A stretch of 64,000 bases of DNA. It comes from Gadus chalcogrammus (lineage: Eukaryota > Chordata > Actinopteri > Gadiformes > Gadidae). Numbering within the stretch: the first letter of the stretch is position 1; each line of letters opens with the position of its first letter. Positions 19,441 through 30,688 of this stretch are shown piece after piece. A program made the position numbers and the translations under genes. The stretch covers positions 34,265,103 to 34,329,102 of the forward strand of contig NC_079415.1 of NCBI RefSeq assembly GCF_026213295.1, written 5' to 3'. The notes beneath the pieces were generated by a model. The model was not told the DNA's origin, searched no databases, and saw only the letters and a list, made by a program, of their open reading frames with translations.

Positions 19441-21063
19441 ATGGCCTCAGCTAACGCTTCCGGGTCTGAAGAGAACTTTTTATGTTGCATCTGTCTAGAT
19501 GTGTTCAACAGTCCAGTTTCCACACCATGTGGACACAACTTCTGCAGAACCTGTATTACAAAGCACTGGGATGAACAAGTCACGTTCAAATGTCCTCTTT
19601 GCAACATGGCTTTCAACACAAGACCTGATTTACGGATTAATACCCTCTTATCAGAGCTGGCCGCTCAGTTTCAAACATCCATACGAGTAAAAGATCAGCT
19701 CTGTGTTAAACCCGGAGAAGTTCCCTGTGACGTCTGTACTGGGACCAAGCTGAAGGCTGTGAAGTCCTGCCTAGTGTGTCTTATCTCCTACTGCCAAACC
19801 CACCTGGAGCCACATCAGAGAGTCGCAGTCCTGAAGAAACATCGGCTGGTCGAGCCTACGGACCGTCTGGAAGACAGGATGTGTAAGAAACACGACCGAC
19901 TTCTGGAGCTCTTCTGCCAGACTGAACAGGTGTGTGTGTGTCAGTCCTGCACAGAGACAGACCACAAGTCACATCCTGTTGTACCTCTAAAGGAGGATTA
20001 TGAAGTGAAGATGGCCCAGCTGGAGAAGATAGAGGCTGAAGTTCAGCAGATGATCCATGAGAGACTAAATAATATTCAAGAGATTAAAGACACAGTTTAC
20101 CGCAGCAAAGCAGATGCAGACAGAGAGATAGCCCATGGTGTGCAGGTCCTCACTGCTCTGAAGCGCTGCATTGAAAAGTGTCAGGATGACCTCAACCAAA
20201 TGGTTAAAGAGAGACTGAAATCCACTGAGAAAAAAGCTGAAGACCTCATCAAAGAGCTGGAGCAGGAAATAGAAGATCTGACCAATAGAAGCTCAGAGGT
20301 TAAGCAGCTGTCAAACACTGAAGACCACCTCCACTTCCTCCAGGCCTTCAGATCCCTGAAGGATCCTCCACCCACCAGGGACTTGACGACAGTGGACGTC
20401 CTTCCTCCGTCATACGCAGGGACCTTGAGGAGATCCCTGGATCAGCTGGAGGAGACGCTGAACATGGAGATGAGGAAGCTGCGTGATGCTGAACTGGAGA
20501 GGGTCCAGCAGTATGAAGTAGATGTGACTCTGGATCCTGATACAGCTCATCCCTGTCTCATACTCTCTGAGGATGGGAAACAAGTACATGATGGAGGTGT
20601 GAGGAAGAAACTCCCAGACAACCCCAAGAAATTTAGACTGGGTAGATGTGTTCACACGAGGCAGAGCTTCTCAGGGAGATTTTACTTTGAGGTCCAGGTT
20701 AAAGACAAGACTGGATGGGGGTTGGGAGTGGCCAGAGAGTCCATTGACAGAAAAGATTGGATCATTTTGACCCCTAAGACGGGTTACTGGACTCTTTACT
20801 TCAACAAGGATGGTTTGGTATTTAATGATGACCCTGCTGTCCGTCTCCCTCTGAGAGCTGAGCTCCAGAAGGTGGGGGTGTTTGTTGATTATGATGAGGG
20901 TCTGGTCTCCTTCTATGATGTGGAAGCCAGGGTTCATATCTACTCTGCTACTGGCTGCAGCTTTACTGAGTCTATCTATCCATTCCTCTGCCCAGGCAAC
21001 CATGATTATGGAGGTAACAACTCTGCCCCCCTGATCATCTTACCTGTCAATCAAACAGATTAG
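19441..21063 (+). CDS. TRIM copy 5: RING/B-box/coiled-coil/B30.2 E3 ubiquitin ligase
   Basis: 540 aa, complete. The N-terminus reads MASANASGSEENFLCCICL, so the RING opens C-C-x-I-C with an extra Cys. It lacks both the extra Asp in the hinge and one Ser of SFSSGR, hence the shorter length. B30.2 variable stretches are FRLGRCVH, GWGLGV, DWIILTPKTGYW, FNDDPAV and PFLCPGNHDYGG. The last is shared with copy 1 and with the B30.2 fragment downstream. Its promoter region was interrupted by a 1-kb transposon only about 200 bp before the ATG, so expression may differ from that of its relatives. Confidence 0.93.
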   Translation: MASANASGSEENFLCCICLDVFNSPVSTPCGHNFCRTCITKHWDEQVTFKCPLCNMAFNTRPDLRINTLLSELAAQFQTSIRVKDQLCVKPGEVPCDVCTGTKLKAVKSCLVCLISYCQTHLEPHQRVAVLKKHRLVEPTDRLEDRMCKKHDRLLELFCQTEQVCVCQSCTETDHKSHPVVPLKEDYEVKMAQLEKIEAEVQQMIHERLNNIQEIKDTVYRSKADADREIAHGVQVLTALKRCIEKCQDDLNQMVKERLKSTEKKAEDLIKELEQEIEDLTNRSSEVKQLSNTEDHLHFLQAFRSLKDPPPTRDLTTVDVLPPSYAGTLRRSLDQLEETLNMEMRKLRDAELERVQQYEVDVTLDPDTAHPCLILSEDGKQVHDGGVRKKLPDNPKKFRLGRCVHTRQSFSGRFYFEVQVKDKTGWGLGVARESIDRKDWIILTPKTGYWTLYFNKDGLVFNDDPAVRLPLRAELQKVGVFVDYDEGLVSFYDVEARVHIYSATGCSFTESIYPFLCPGNHDYGGNNSAPLIILPVNQTD

Positions 21064-21445
21064 GAACTTTGTTTGATAATAAAATAATCAAACGACCAAA
21101 TCAACTAATTATGTTTCCTGAATTAGAATCTCTACCATGTGAGATCTGAGAGAACTGTATTCATATCCTACTGCTGTCATATAACAAGGAGTAATTCAGT
21201 AGGAAGTGAACCCTGACTATTATAAATGATAACCCATTCTGAATTATTAGATAACATTATATTCTTCATTGTCTGTTTACTCCAGTCTTTTAAGGTTTAC
21301 TGATGTACAATTGTTAATGGTTGCAGTCATGTATAGCATGGTTTCAGGATTGATGTGTATTTCATAATCTAAACATTATTGTTAGTTTATACTTCGGAAT
21401 CATGATTGACAACATAATCAAATGTAAAAATACTTTTCTGATGTT

Positions 21446-21451
21446 AATAAA
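21446..21451 (+). terminator. Poly(A) signal of TRIM copy 5
   Basis: AATAAA about 385 bp after the stop in the shared 3' flank. Confidence 0.6.
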
Positions 21452-21469
21452 AATGGTAACACAGCTGAT

Positions 21470-22514
21470 GAGTCAATGACTTTAATGTCCACCATACAAC
21501 AACCCAACATGTGTAAGACAAAGATCACAGTTACTACATGTCCAGACTCTCCCCGTGTGTGTGAGTACTGTGACTGTGTCTTGTCATCTCTCCTCTCTCC
21601 ATCCTCTCATCTTAGTTCCTCCTCTCTCCTTCCTCTCTCTTCTCCACTCCTATCTCCTATGTCTGCTCTCCTTTCTAGCTCATCCAGGATTGTGTTGAGT
21701 ATTGTTCAGCGTGCACATTACATATGAGTAAATACACGTTGATCTCGTCTTCACTATAGTCTACTACCTGTGTCCCGGCGCATACAAGCAGCAGTACCAT
21801 AATCAGTGTTGTGAGCGACACCCAGTGGCGGGAGCGGGTATCAGCACAGAGGGGCGGAACCTTCTTTGTGGGCCCCTAATCCTACTCTTTTGTACTACAC
21901 CTAATTTGACTACTTATTTAATATTGTGAGACAAGATTCTCTTTTTTGCATTTCATCACATTATTAAGGTACAAATTACTATCTTTCTTTCATTATTTTG
22001 ATCAGCCGTTCAGGTAAGAGTCGTCTGCGGTCTCTTTCTCACACACAGTATTAATAGAATTGTATCGTCGAATAACATGAAGGTGTTAAATGAATACAAC
22101 GTGTTTATGGCGTCGGCTTGGCCGCTGGTGTGTTGAGGATTGCCGCAGCAGACAGAGTGGGAGACGTCTTCCGCGAACTTTGGCTGAGTGATGACGACGC
22201 ACGCTTTGGACAAGCCACCGACCGCCTGGTTTAGGGAATCACCCCCGGTGTACGTACTCCATTTAAAAAGAAGTACAAACGTGGAACACTTTGCAGGAAG
22301 AACTATTTGCACCGAATGAGACGGGATAAGATAAAGAAAGCATAGAATTGTTGACGGCTTTTTAGCGCCAAACAAAATTTCAACGTCCTTAAAAACAAGA
22401 CTCGTCGTCTGGTTCCTCGACCTTCTCTCACCTCCAACTATAGAAGATCATGTTAGCCAAACCATAACTCTGATGTGATCATTAGCAGACGTTTGTATCC
22501 AGAGCGTCCAGTGA
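21470..22514. repeat. Shared spacer block S1, extended form, second copy
   Basis: Closely matches 10586-11640, including the PFKKKYKRG tail near 22260. The match runs to the words gagcgtccagtgagatga (about 11636 and 22503), after which this copy joins a TRIM fragment. Confidence 0.6.
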
Positions 22515-23096
22515 GATGATGCTGAACTGAAGAGGGTCCAGAAGTATGAAGTAGATGTGACTCTGGATCCTGATACAGCTCATCGAAGGCTCATCCTGTC
22601 TGAGGATGGGAAACAAGTACATGATGGAGGTGTGAGGAAGAAACTCCCAGACAACCCTAAGAGATTTACATATATATATGTTCTCACAAGGCAGAGCTTC
22701 TCCTCAGGGAGATTTTACTTTGAGGTTCAGGTTAAAGACAAGACTGCGTGGTTTGTAGGAGTGGCCAGAGAGTCTATCAACAGAAAAGATCGGATCATAG
22801 TGAACCCTGAGAATGGTTGCTGGACTCTCATCTATTACATGGATGGGTTGGCATTTCAGGATAACCCTGATATCTGTCTCCCTTTGAGAGCTGAGCTCCA
22901 GAAGGTGGGGGTGTTTGTTGATTATGATGAGGGTCTGGTCTCCTTCTATGATGTGGAAGCCAGGGTTCATATCTACTCTGCTACTGGCTGCAGCTTTACT
23001 GAGTCTATCTATCCATTCCTCTGCCCTGGCAACCATGATTTTAAAGGCAACAACTCTGCCCCCCTGATCATCTCACCTGTCAATCAAACAGACTAG
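22515..23096 (+). pseudogene. B30.2-only TRIM fragment
   Basis: Open from GAT at 22515, after an in-frame TGA at 22512, to the TAG at 23096. It encodes the hinge DDAELKRVQKYEVD and a whole PRY-SPRY of about 185 residues, but no RING, B-box or coiled coil. No ATG occurs near the beginning; the first in-frame ATG is deep in the domain (YYMDG). Variable stretches are FTYIYVL, AWFVGV, DRIIVNPENGCW, FQDNPDI and PFLCPGNHDFKG, unlike any intact copy. Its 3' flank and poly(A) signal are kept. It is most likely a truncated gene. It could donate sequence to intact copies by gene conversion, or be used as a downstream exon, but neither is shown. Confidence 0.85.
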
Positions 23097-23474
23097 GACC
23101 TTTCTTTGATAATAAAATAATCAAATGACCAAAACAACTAACGTTGTTTCCTGAATTAGAATCTCTACCATGTGAGATCTGAGAGAACTGTAGTCATATC
23201 TTTCTGCTGTCATTTAACAAGGAGTAATTCAGTAGGAAGTGAACCCTGACTATTATAAATGATAACCCATTCTAAATGATTAGATAACATTATATTCTTC
23301 AATGTCTGTTTTCTCCAGTATTTTAAGGTTTACTGCTATACAATTGTTAATAGTTGCAGTCGTGTATAGCATGGTTTCAGGATGGATGTGTGTTTCATAA
23401 TCATCTAAACATTATTGTTAGTTTATACTTCGGAATCATAAATGACAAAATAGTCAAATCAATCTTCTGATGTT

Positions 23475-23480
23475 AATAAA
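23475..23480 (+). terminator. Poly(A) signal after the B30.2 fragment
   Basis: AATAAA in the same relative place as in intact copies. Confidence 0.5.
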
Positions 23481-23489
23481 AATAGAAAA

Positions 23490-24135
23490 ACAGCTGATGA
23501 GTCAATGACTTTCAATGTCCACCTTACAACAACCCAACATGTGTAAGACAAAGATCACAGTTACTCCATGTCCAGACTCTCCCCGTGTGTGTGAGTACTG
23601 TGACTGTGTCTCGTCATCTCTCCTCTCTCCATCCTCTCATCTTAGTTCCTCCTCTCTCCTTCCTCTCTCTTCTCCGCTCCTATCTCCTATGTCTGCTCTC
23701 CTTTCTAGCTCATCCAGGATTGTGTTAAGTATTGTTCGCCCCTAATCCTACTCGTTTGTAGTACACTTAATTTGACTATTTATTTAATATTGTGACACAT
23801 GATTCTCTTTTTTGCATTTCATCGCATGATTAAGGTACAAATTACTTTCTTTCTTTCATTATTTTGATCAGCCGTTCAGGTAAGAGTCGTCTGCGGTCTC
23901 TTTCTCACACACAGTATTATTAGAATTGCATCGATAATAACATGAAGGTGTTAAATGAATACAACGTGTTTATGGCGTTGGCTTGGTGGCTGGTGTGTCG
24001 AGGATAGCCGCAGCCGTCAGAATGCCGTCTGCTGCGAACTTCAGCCGAGTGATGACGTCACACGCTCTGGACAAGCCACCGACCGCCTGGTTTAGACAAC
24101 TTTCACGCCAAATTTGTACCGGGTGCCAAATTTGT
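23490..24135. repeat. Shared spacer block S1, shortened copy
   Basis: S1 with an internal deletion near 23738: gtattgttc joins directly to gcccctaatcc. It ends where a terminal-inverted-repeat element begins. Confidence 0.55.
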
Positions 24136-24562
24136 ACCGGGCACGTCAACAGTTGTCCGTTGCCAGGTAACGGACAACTGATTACGTAAGGGTTGTCCGT
24201 TGCCGGGCAGGTTTCAAAAAAACATTCGCGCTCATGTTGCCAAAGACGAAATAACATTATACAGATAACGGATCGCTAGATAACACTTGTTTTTACTTTA
24301 TATTTGTATTGTATTTAATTGTTTAATCAAATTTGGTCATGTATTTGGAAGTGTAAGTGTTATCTGTCTTGTCACAGTCAATGTTATCGGTCTTCTCACG
24401 GTCAATGAACAAGTGCGAATGAACGAGCTTGAAGGTTCGCGAATGTTCGTGAACCTATCACGTCATTCGATCGCGTCGTCCGTTGCCTGGCAACGGACAA
24501 CGCGATCATCTGTTGCCAGGCAGGTTTGGAATGGATTACGTGTGGATGATGACGTGCCCGGT
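24136..24562. mobile_element. Candidate MITE with 13-bp perfect terminal inverted repeats
   Basis: ACCGGGCACGTCA (24136-24148) is matched by its reverse complement (24550-24562). Just inside the left end is a hairpin with stems CAGTTGTCCGTT and AACGGACAACTG. A related palindrome (gtccgttgcctggcaacggac) lies near the right end. Sister S1 copies lack this 430-bp stretch between the gcctggtttag and catttaaaaagaag words. The exact target duplication is not clear, so boundaries are approximate and the class is unassigned. Confidence 0.55.
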
Positions 24563-26230
24563 CTACATCCTCCATTCAAAAAGAAGTACAAACGTGGGAA
24601 ACTTTGCAGGAAGAACTATTTGCACCGAATGAGACGGGATAAGATGAAGAAAGCATAGAACAAACAAGGGATCGTTGAACACAAATAGTCCTGTTAACTA
24701 GTAGCTACATGCACAACGTCATGCAGGCTAATAGGCAGCCTGGGCACGTAACGTATCTATGACTAGGTAATTGAGCTAAGCTAGCAGCTACAGGCTGCCC
24801 ATTACAACATCCACACATCGTTAAACAAAAGCAATGTACATGCACCAGTTCAAACATAACATTCTTACTATGACGGAAGACATACCTACGCATTGATGTT
24901 CTGTCCTCTCAGCTCCTGAGTCCCGCTCTGTCTCATCATGGACTTCAAAACGCCAAGCTGTCACTCCGATCAAGACTGGCCAATAGAGACATGTCTTACA
25001 TCTTTCGGCGTAGGTCCCGCCCACGAGATTCAGCTCAACAGCAAGCAAAGCTTTTGGTTTTGCAAACAAAACTTTTGGATTTCCATGAATAATTTTTTTC
25101 ATCACATTTATTTTACTTGCAATAAAACATTTGATTGCAGTGTGGAAAGTTTTGCTCTCAAACCTATGCTGTTTGATTGCATAATAAAGACACATACCTC
25201 CCAACATAACCAACGTTGCTATAGTACATTGATGCGAGACGGGGTGGATTGAACGTGTTGTAGTAGCAGAGAATGGCCTGCGGGGCAGTATGTACATTGT
25301 TAAATACATGAATAGGCTTGAATTTAGTAGAAACATGGATGTTTCATATTTTTACAAAATGGATTATGTGAACATTGCAGAATAACAATCATGTTATATT
25401 AAATGTATTGCAGGAGTTTAGCTTGACATTAACCAAGTTAAAGGACAATAAAATGAACCTCACCAAACATGTAGATGTCATTATGGGATTTTAATAACAA
25501 AAACACTTGACAGAAGTTTAATACAATTTTGTAAGGGAAAGCAGAGTAAAACATTCTCCCAAATGAATCTTTTCAAAATGTCACCACCATTCCGAAAGCA
25601 AGTGAAGAGGTTTGTGTAAAAGCAGTCCTCCCTGACCAGGTCTGTCCCTGACTCTAAACCCTGACTCTCAACCCTAACGCTGAACCCTCTCAGGGGAGAA
25701 GACGCGCCTTCAGTGTAAAGGTTCGAACCACAGAGAAGGAAGAAGAAGAGGAAGCAGTAGAGAGTAGTGAAGTAGTGAGGTTAGTGACAGACGTAAGGGA
25801 AAGGCGTGTGGAAGCACACGGTTACATGTGGGGTGAAGAAGATCACTCCCACTGGAGGTCATTGATCCATCAGTCTCAGACTGCTGAGCTCAGCAGGTCT
25901 TCTGGAGGACGAGGCTCAGATGAACTGAGGAGACGGGACCAGCAGGATGTCAGGATCAGGGCGGGTTCAGCTCAGGTGTGTCTACCCCCGACCAAACAGG
26001 ATCAGGTAGGGTTCAGCTCAGGTGTGTCTGCCCGGACCAAAAAAGGACATTGATTAGGTTCAATATTCAAAAGATGCAACATTATCTGAACCAAAGAGAC
26101 GTCATTAAGGAGCAGGCAGGCTTTAGGGTGCCTTGCTCAAGGATGCATCACTGTATTCTGAGGACTTGAACCCGGCACCATTGGTCTGAGAGTTGAACAC
26201 CAAACCCCCAACCCAGTCCACTACGTCCAG
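24563..26230. repeat. Large duplicated spacer, copy A, first part
   Basis: Paralogous to about 35700-37405. AT-rich, with no domain recognised in any frame. The region 25640-25760 is rich in CCTGACTCTAAACCCT-like words. The part 26110-26220 resembles a degenerate dispersed repeat. Confidence 0.6.
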
Positions 26231-26245
26231 ATAATGCAAACTTAC

Positions 26246-26960
26246 GAGGAGTCCTTGATGGTAGAGTCCTGGTTGTCCTCAGGATTTGCCTTCCAGGTGT
26301 ACGGCTTCTCCATCAGGCCTCCAGATTCCTGGTCTGGTTGCAAACGTAATTTGTCTCTTGAAAGGTAACAAACACAGTAGTAACTTGTCTCTAATGAAAG
26401 GAAACAAACACAGGAGTAGTTTGGCTCTAATGAAAGGTAACAAACGCAGGAGTAGTTGGGCTTTAATGTAAGGTAACAAACTCAGTAGTAGTTGGGCTCT
26501 AATTAAGGTAACAAACAGCAGTAGTTGGGCTCTAATGGCACGTAACAAAGTAGCAGCTATAGTTTGTCTGGTAAACAACCACAGTACTATGCCGTAACTT
26601 TTACTGGACAAACTAATCCTGCGTTAGAACAAGTCCACCCTGTTTATTAAACATGTAGTTTGTATTATTTTTAAGCCCTTTATTTCCACTTTGTTTGGTT
26701 AATACAAACTTACAATCCTTGTTGGTAGAGTGATGGTCATCCTCCAGATTCACGGCTCCCCTACCAGCTCGCCTCCGCTCCAGAAACACGTTCTAGTAAG
26801 AAAACACAGCGGTAGTTGGTCAACCCATGTCAAAGTAACAGCTGTATTTTTCCCTTTAGGTCAACCATGTAAGTAAATAAAAACTTAAGAGGAATCCTTG
26901 TTGGTCGATTCGTCCTCCAGCGTCTCAGCTCCTCCAGCAGCTCTCCTCAGATAGAGTCCT
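26246..26960 (-). other. Exon-like modules on the minus strand (copy A)
   Basis: On the minus strand, related 80-90 bp modules end in donor-like words. The first, complement of 26246 to about 26330, follows an acceptor-like GTTTGCAACCAG and ends CTCCTC|GTAAGTTTGC. One frame of it reads LMEKPYTWKANPEDNQDS. Others lie near 26720 and 26890. Frames are not the same in all modules and some hold stops, so coding is doubtful. Copy B carries one additional module (37771-37857). It may be a non-coding transcript, a decayed gene with duplicated exons, or chance. Confidence 0.3.
26352..26545. repeat. About 37-bp minisatellite, copy A
   Basis: Five to six imperfect units of the form ggtaacaaacgcaggagtag + ttgggctctaatgaaa. 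Copy B (37531-37650) has three to four. Confidence 0.8.
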
Positions 26961-27517
26961 TGTCTGGAACAAACAGCGGAAGCCTTGCTTCAACATGTGG
27001 TAAAACAGATGTAGTGGTCTGGTATATATGGTACAAACGCCGGTAGTTTGTGGTAGGAGTATTCTACAAGAAGTGGCAGTGAGTGTGATGATCACTTCAG
27101 AGTCAAGCTCCATCTACCCCACGACAGACGTCCTTCACCAGGCAGGGCCTCCACCAGCTCCTCCACCAGGCAGGGCCTTCAGCACGACACCTCCATCAGC
27201 TCCTTCAGCACGGCTCCTCCATCAGCTCCTTCAGCCATGGATTCCTGGTCTGGTTACAAACAGTTGGTCTCAGCAGTAAATCACCTGGGGACGCAACACA
27301 CCCCACCTCCTGCATCTGAGGTTCACTTGTAAAATGTAAGTCAAATTTAACCATATTTAAACACTTGAATTAGACAACGTCTGCAGATTGTCGTGTTCAG
27401 CAATTCATCCACTACGGTCGTAGCAGCACTAGTAACATTAATGGCTCATATGACTCATACATAACCCCCGTAAGAATTAACTCAACTCACAGCTTGGCAC
27501 AGATTTAAAGTCATAAG

Positions 27518-27724
27518 ATGATCAAAACCAGACCTAAACTACCGTGGATTTTAGTGTTTCAGATGAGCTTGGTGATGGTTACCCTCTGGTCCGGTGCTGC
27601 AGGCCCCTGGTCTCCAGCCTCAGTCTCCGGTCCATCCTGGCACCACAAGCCTCCGGTCCCCAGCCTCTCAGCCTCGCCGTTCAGCTACAGCAGCAGGTTT
27701 ATATCAGCATTCGCCCAACAATGA
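27518..27724 (+). other. 68-codon open frame with signal-peptide-like start (copy A)
   Basis: The frame starts MIKTRPKLPWILVFQMSL, followed by a hydrophobic stretch to SGAAG and then a Pro/Ser-rich tail. The same frame is open in copy B (38755-38961), with about five amino-acid changes and three silent ones. That ratio gives no sign of purifying selection. I recognise no family. It could be a small secreted peptide or chance. Confidence 0.2.
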
Positions 27725-27950
27725 ACTTATTTGACTCATCCGAAACCGAGTTACACAATTAATTGAACTATTATTTTATAACTCAAGGCTAGAAAAGACT
27801 TGAGACCAGACATGAGCATTCCGTTTTTGGGAATGAAGACAGAGCAGTCCACAAGTTTAAAGAAGTGGTTCAGGCCATGCATTGAAACTGACCTGAGAAG
27901 ACTCTACTCACAAACCAGAGCACTGACCTGTTCTGGAGGACTTCTGACAG

Positions 27951-28214
27951 GAGGTGGAGGTCTGGCTCTGGGTGAGGAGGTGGAGGTCTGGCTCTGGGTG
28001 AGGAGGTGGAGGTCTGGCTCTGGCTGAGGAGGTGGAGGTCTGGCTCTGGGTGAGGAGGTGGAGGTCTGGCTCTGGGTGAGGAGGTGGAGGTCTGGCTCTG
28101 GGTGAGGAGGTGGAGGTCTGGCTCTGGGTGAGGAGGTGGAGGTCTGGCTCTGGGTGAGGAGGTGGAGGTCTGGCTCTGGGTGAGGAGGTGGAGGTCTTGC
28201 TCTGGGTGAGGAGG
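27951..28214. repeat. 26-bp minisatellite, about ten units (copy A)
   Basis: Units of GAGGAGGTGGAGGTCTGGCT + CTGGGT. Three units make 26 codons, so the minus strand is open in two frames and reads Pro/Ser-rich repeats; this is a by-product of the repeat. Copy B has only about two units (39152-39209). Confidence 0.95.
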
Positions 28215-29790
28215 CAGACACCTTGGGACAAACTACGTGTTAACTTTTTAACCTTGTACAGTTCTAGAGTATCTTCTACTGTAACATGTGGGAAGGACGG
28301 CCATTATTTTAGCTTTGATATTATCCAGTTGGTAACTCTGCACCAAAGTCGTTGTTTAACGTCGTTTCATTGGGTAGGGTTTAACTTCTGTGGCAATTAA
28401 TGACAGCAGATATTTAGAACGTACAAAAGCTGAAGTAACAAAGAACACTAAGCAGTATCGATATTAAATCAAATATACTCAGCCATATTTAGGTGCTGGG
28501 TTCCTTTGAAGAAATGTCAAATTGTCTTCCACCTTGAAATGATTTTCAGCCTTCAATGATGTCAAAATTGGGCCCGCAAGTAGAACGCCGTTTTGTACGC
28601 AGCGAGTCCCGTCACGTCAACGTCGTTAAAATTACGGCGCAACCATCGGAAATTATCCACATATTGTACGACGTACGCGTCAGTATGTATTTAATATCAA
28701 ACTAAGTTGTTTAAGATAAGGGGCAACAATTCCCAATGGAAACCGACTGAAAAAGTTTCCGTTGGCAACGGCTCGAGGTTACGCAAATACAATCCAGAAC
28801 GTTCCGCCAGATTCCCTCAGGGGTCTCCCGACCAACTAACTGCCAGGTGGTTTCTTATGGTTGTCAAGACTACAACATTCTATGCTAACCATTAGGACTA
28901 AATCAGGTGACCACACTCAGAACCTTCCACGGCGGGAAGCACAAACCGTCCGACTGGAATCCGAACATTCCAGCCGGAACCAACCAAAGAAAAAACAGAA
29001 CCAGCGCCTCACCTTGAGCTGAACGGAGGAAGATCCTGAAGTCCAGAGATGGTCTTCATTACAACACAGCCAACAGACTTACCTTGAGGAGATCCGTTTG
29101 TTGCCGTTGGTAATTACTACTATACAGTATACCTTTACATTATAATGCACCCAGTGTGTACAAGTTATATCACTCAAAACCGTACGAAGAACCAAACTAC
29201 CATGTACGTCCCACAACAACTTTAAACCTAAAATCCTGGAATCATTCAATACAAAACCGTGCCTACATTTTAAAATTATCTAGATTATTCAGGATACAAA
29301 CCATACAGAGCAAATCTAAACGTTGAGCTCACAGAGAGCCGACCATAGCCCTGCAACGTCACCCTGACCGCCTCATCACCAACAGCAAATCATGCCAGCC
29401 AACACATGTACAGGTCCAGTGAGAAGTGGGCATCTGAGTGAAAGGACTGCCCATAATAAAAAGAAGCCCAATTCCTGAACTATCCAACCATCTTCATGGT
29501 TTAAAGACTTGACATGCCATTGTGTTCTAATCACCTCTGTCTACTCCCTCGTTACTTATAAAACTCTACATCTCCATCACTAGAGTGTTGCATCCTACTC
29601 ACGGGGGTGTGGTCTGAGTGAGGAGAGATGCATGCTGGGATACAGTGCTGTCTGAAGTCTTCAGTTCTATAGACATGCCCCTCAGGAGAAACCAAGTGCT
29701 TGAGAATCTGTTGTGACATCAGTTACATGAGCTTGAAAATCCTTCAAGATGGCGCCAGGATTCTCAGAGGAGAAAGGCCAAGAGGAAGAA
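28215..29790. other. Duplicated spacer, copy A, middle part; minus-strand donor-like sites
   Basis: No gene recognised. On the minus strand, CAGCTCAAG|GTGAGG (near 29010) and CTCCTCAAG|GTAAGT (near 29088) look like splice donors and are conserved in copy B. The part 29550-29780 is homologous to one arm of a large inverted repeat that is complete only in copy B. Confidence 0.4.
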
Positions 29791-29804
29791 TGAGTCATCG
29801 CCAC

Positions 29805-30010
29805 GCCTACCACCACACACGTGAACGCACACACCCACACACACCAATACACCATATAGATTCACACACACAACATATAGATGCAAACCATATGCATACA
29901 CACACGATAGATACAAACCATATACAGTATATACACGCACACACACCATAGGTATACACCATATAGATACACACCATAAAGATGAACACGCAAAATAGAC
30001 ACACCAAAGA
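29805..30010. repeat. CA-rich degenerate microsatellite region (copy A)
   Basis: Alternating CA runs and ATACACCATATAGAT words. It is paralogous to 43430-43680. Confidence 0.8.
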
Positions 30011-30142
30011 TTAACTTAATATAGTGTAGCGGGCCAGTGGGTGTGGGGTTTCAACGCTACCAAGTTGAGTAGACAAAATGGCACAACACAGAGCAGTTCC
30101 AAGCAGAAATAAATATCTATTTTTAAAAGGCTCATCCACCTC

Positions 30143-30433
30143 CTATATGCTCCAGTCGTCCAACACCTTCCACCTGTCTCTCTCTCTCAGGGCGTTCCGT
30201 TCTTCCAGGCGATCACACAGATCCTGCCTGTCCTTTGCTAGCCCTAGCTTCTCTAGCTCCTCTTCCAACTCCAACTTCCCCACATGTCTGTTTGCTAGCC
30301 CTCTTAAGCCCAAGCACCCCTGCCTAACGATCCCCAGGCTTGCCTCGTTAGAGGGAGGAAGTCCATATTTGGCTTGGGGGTGGAGCCAGCAGGTTGCCAG
30401 ACCTACCAATCCCCTCACTCCTCCCTGGCGTCT
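30143..30433 (-). other. Coding-like fragment, charged helix (copy A)
   Basis: On the minus strand an open frame of about 95 codons runs out of the (CA)n tract and ends at a stop at 30143. It includes KLELEEELEKLGLAKDRQDL, followed by more charged residues, and would form a long amphipathic helix. Copy B (43821-44110) keeps it open with about eight, mostly amino-acid-changing, differences. The 5' end is lost in the microsatellite. It may be a relic of a mobile-element protein; the family is not recognised. Confidence 0.3.
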
Positions 30434-30536
<103 letters not shown>

Positions 30537-30608
30537 GACAGTGTCTAGGCAAAAAAGATCAATACAAAATGTGAAATAAAAAACATTATTTGTGTACCCG
30601 CTGCCACT

Positions 30609-30615
30609 TGTGTGT

Positions 30616-30656
<41 letters not shown>

Positions 30657-30688
30657 CCCGCGCGCGTGCGTGCGTGTGTGCGTGCGTG
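30609..30688. repeat. (TG)n / (CG)n compound microsatellite
   Basis: TG and GC-alternating units, including a CGCGCGCCCGCGCGC core with Z-DNA potential. Confidence 0.9.

Noticed and set aside
27904..28231. Minus-strand Pro/Ser-rich repeat proteins
   Set aside because: Two overlapping frames are open only because three 26-bp units make a whole number of codons.
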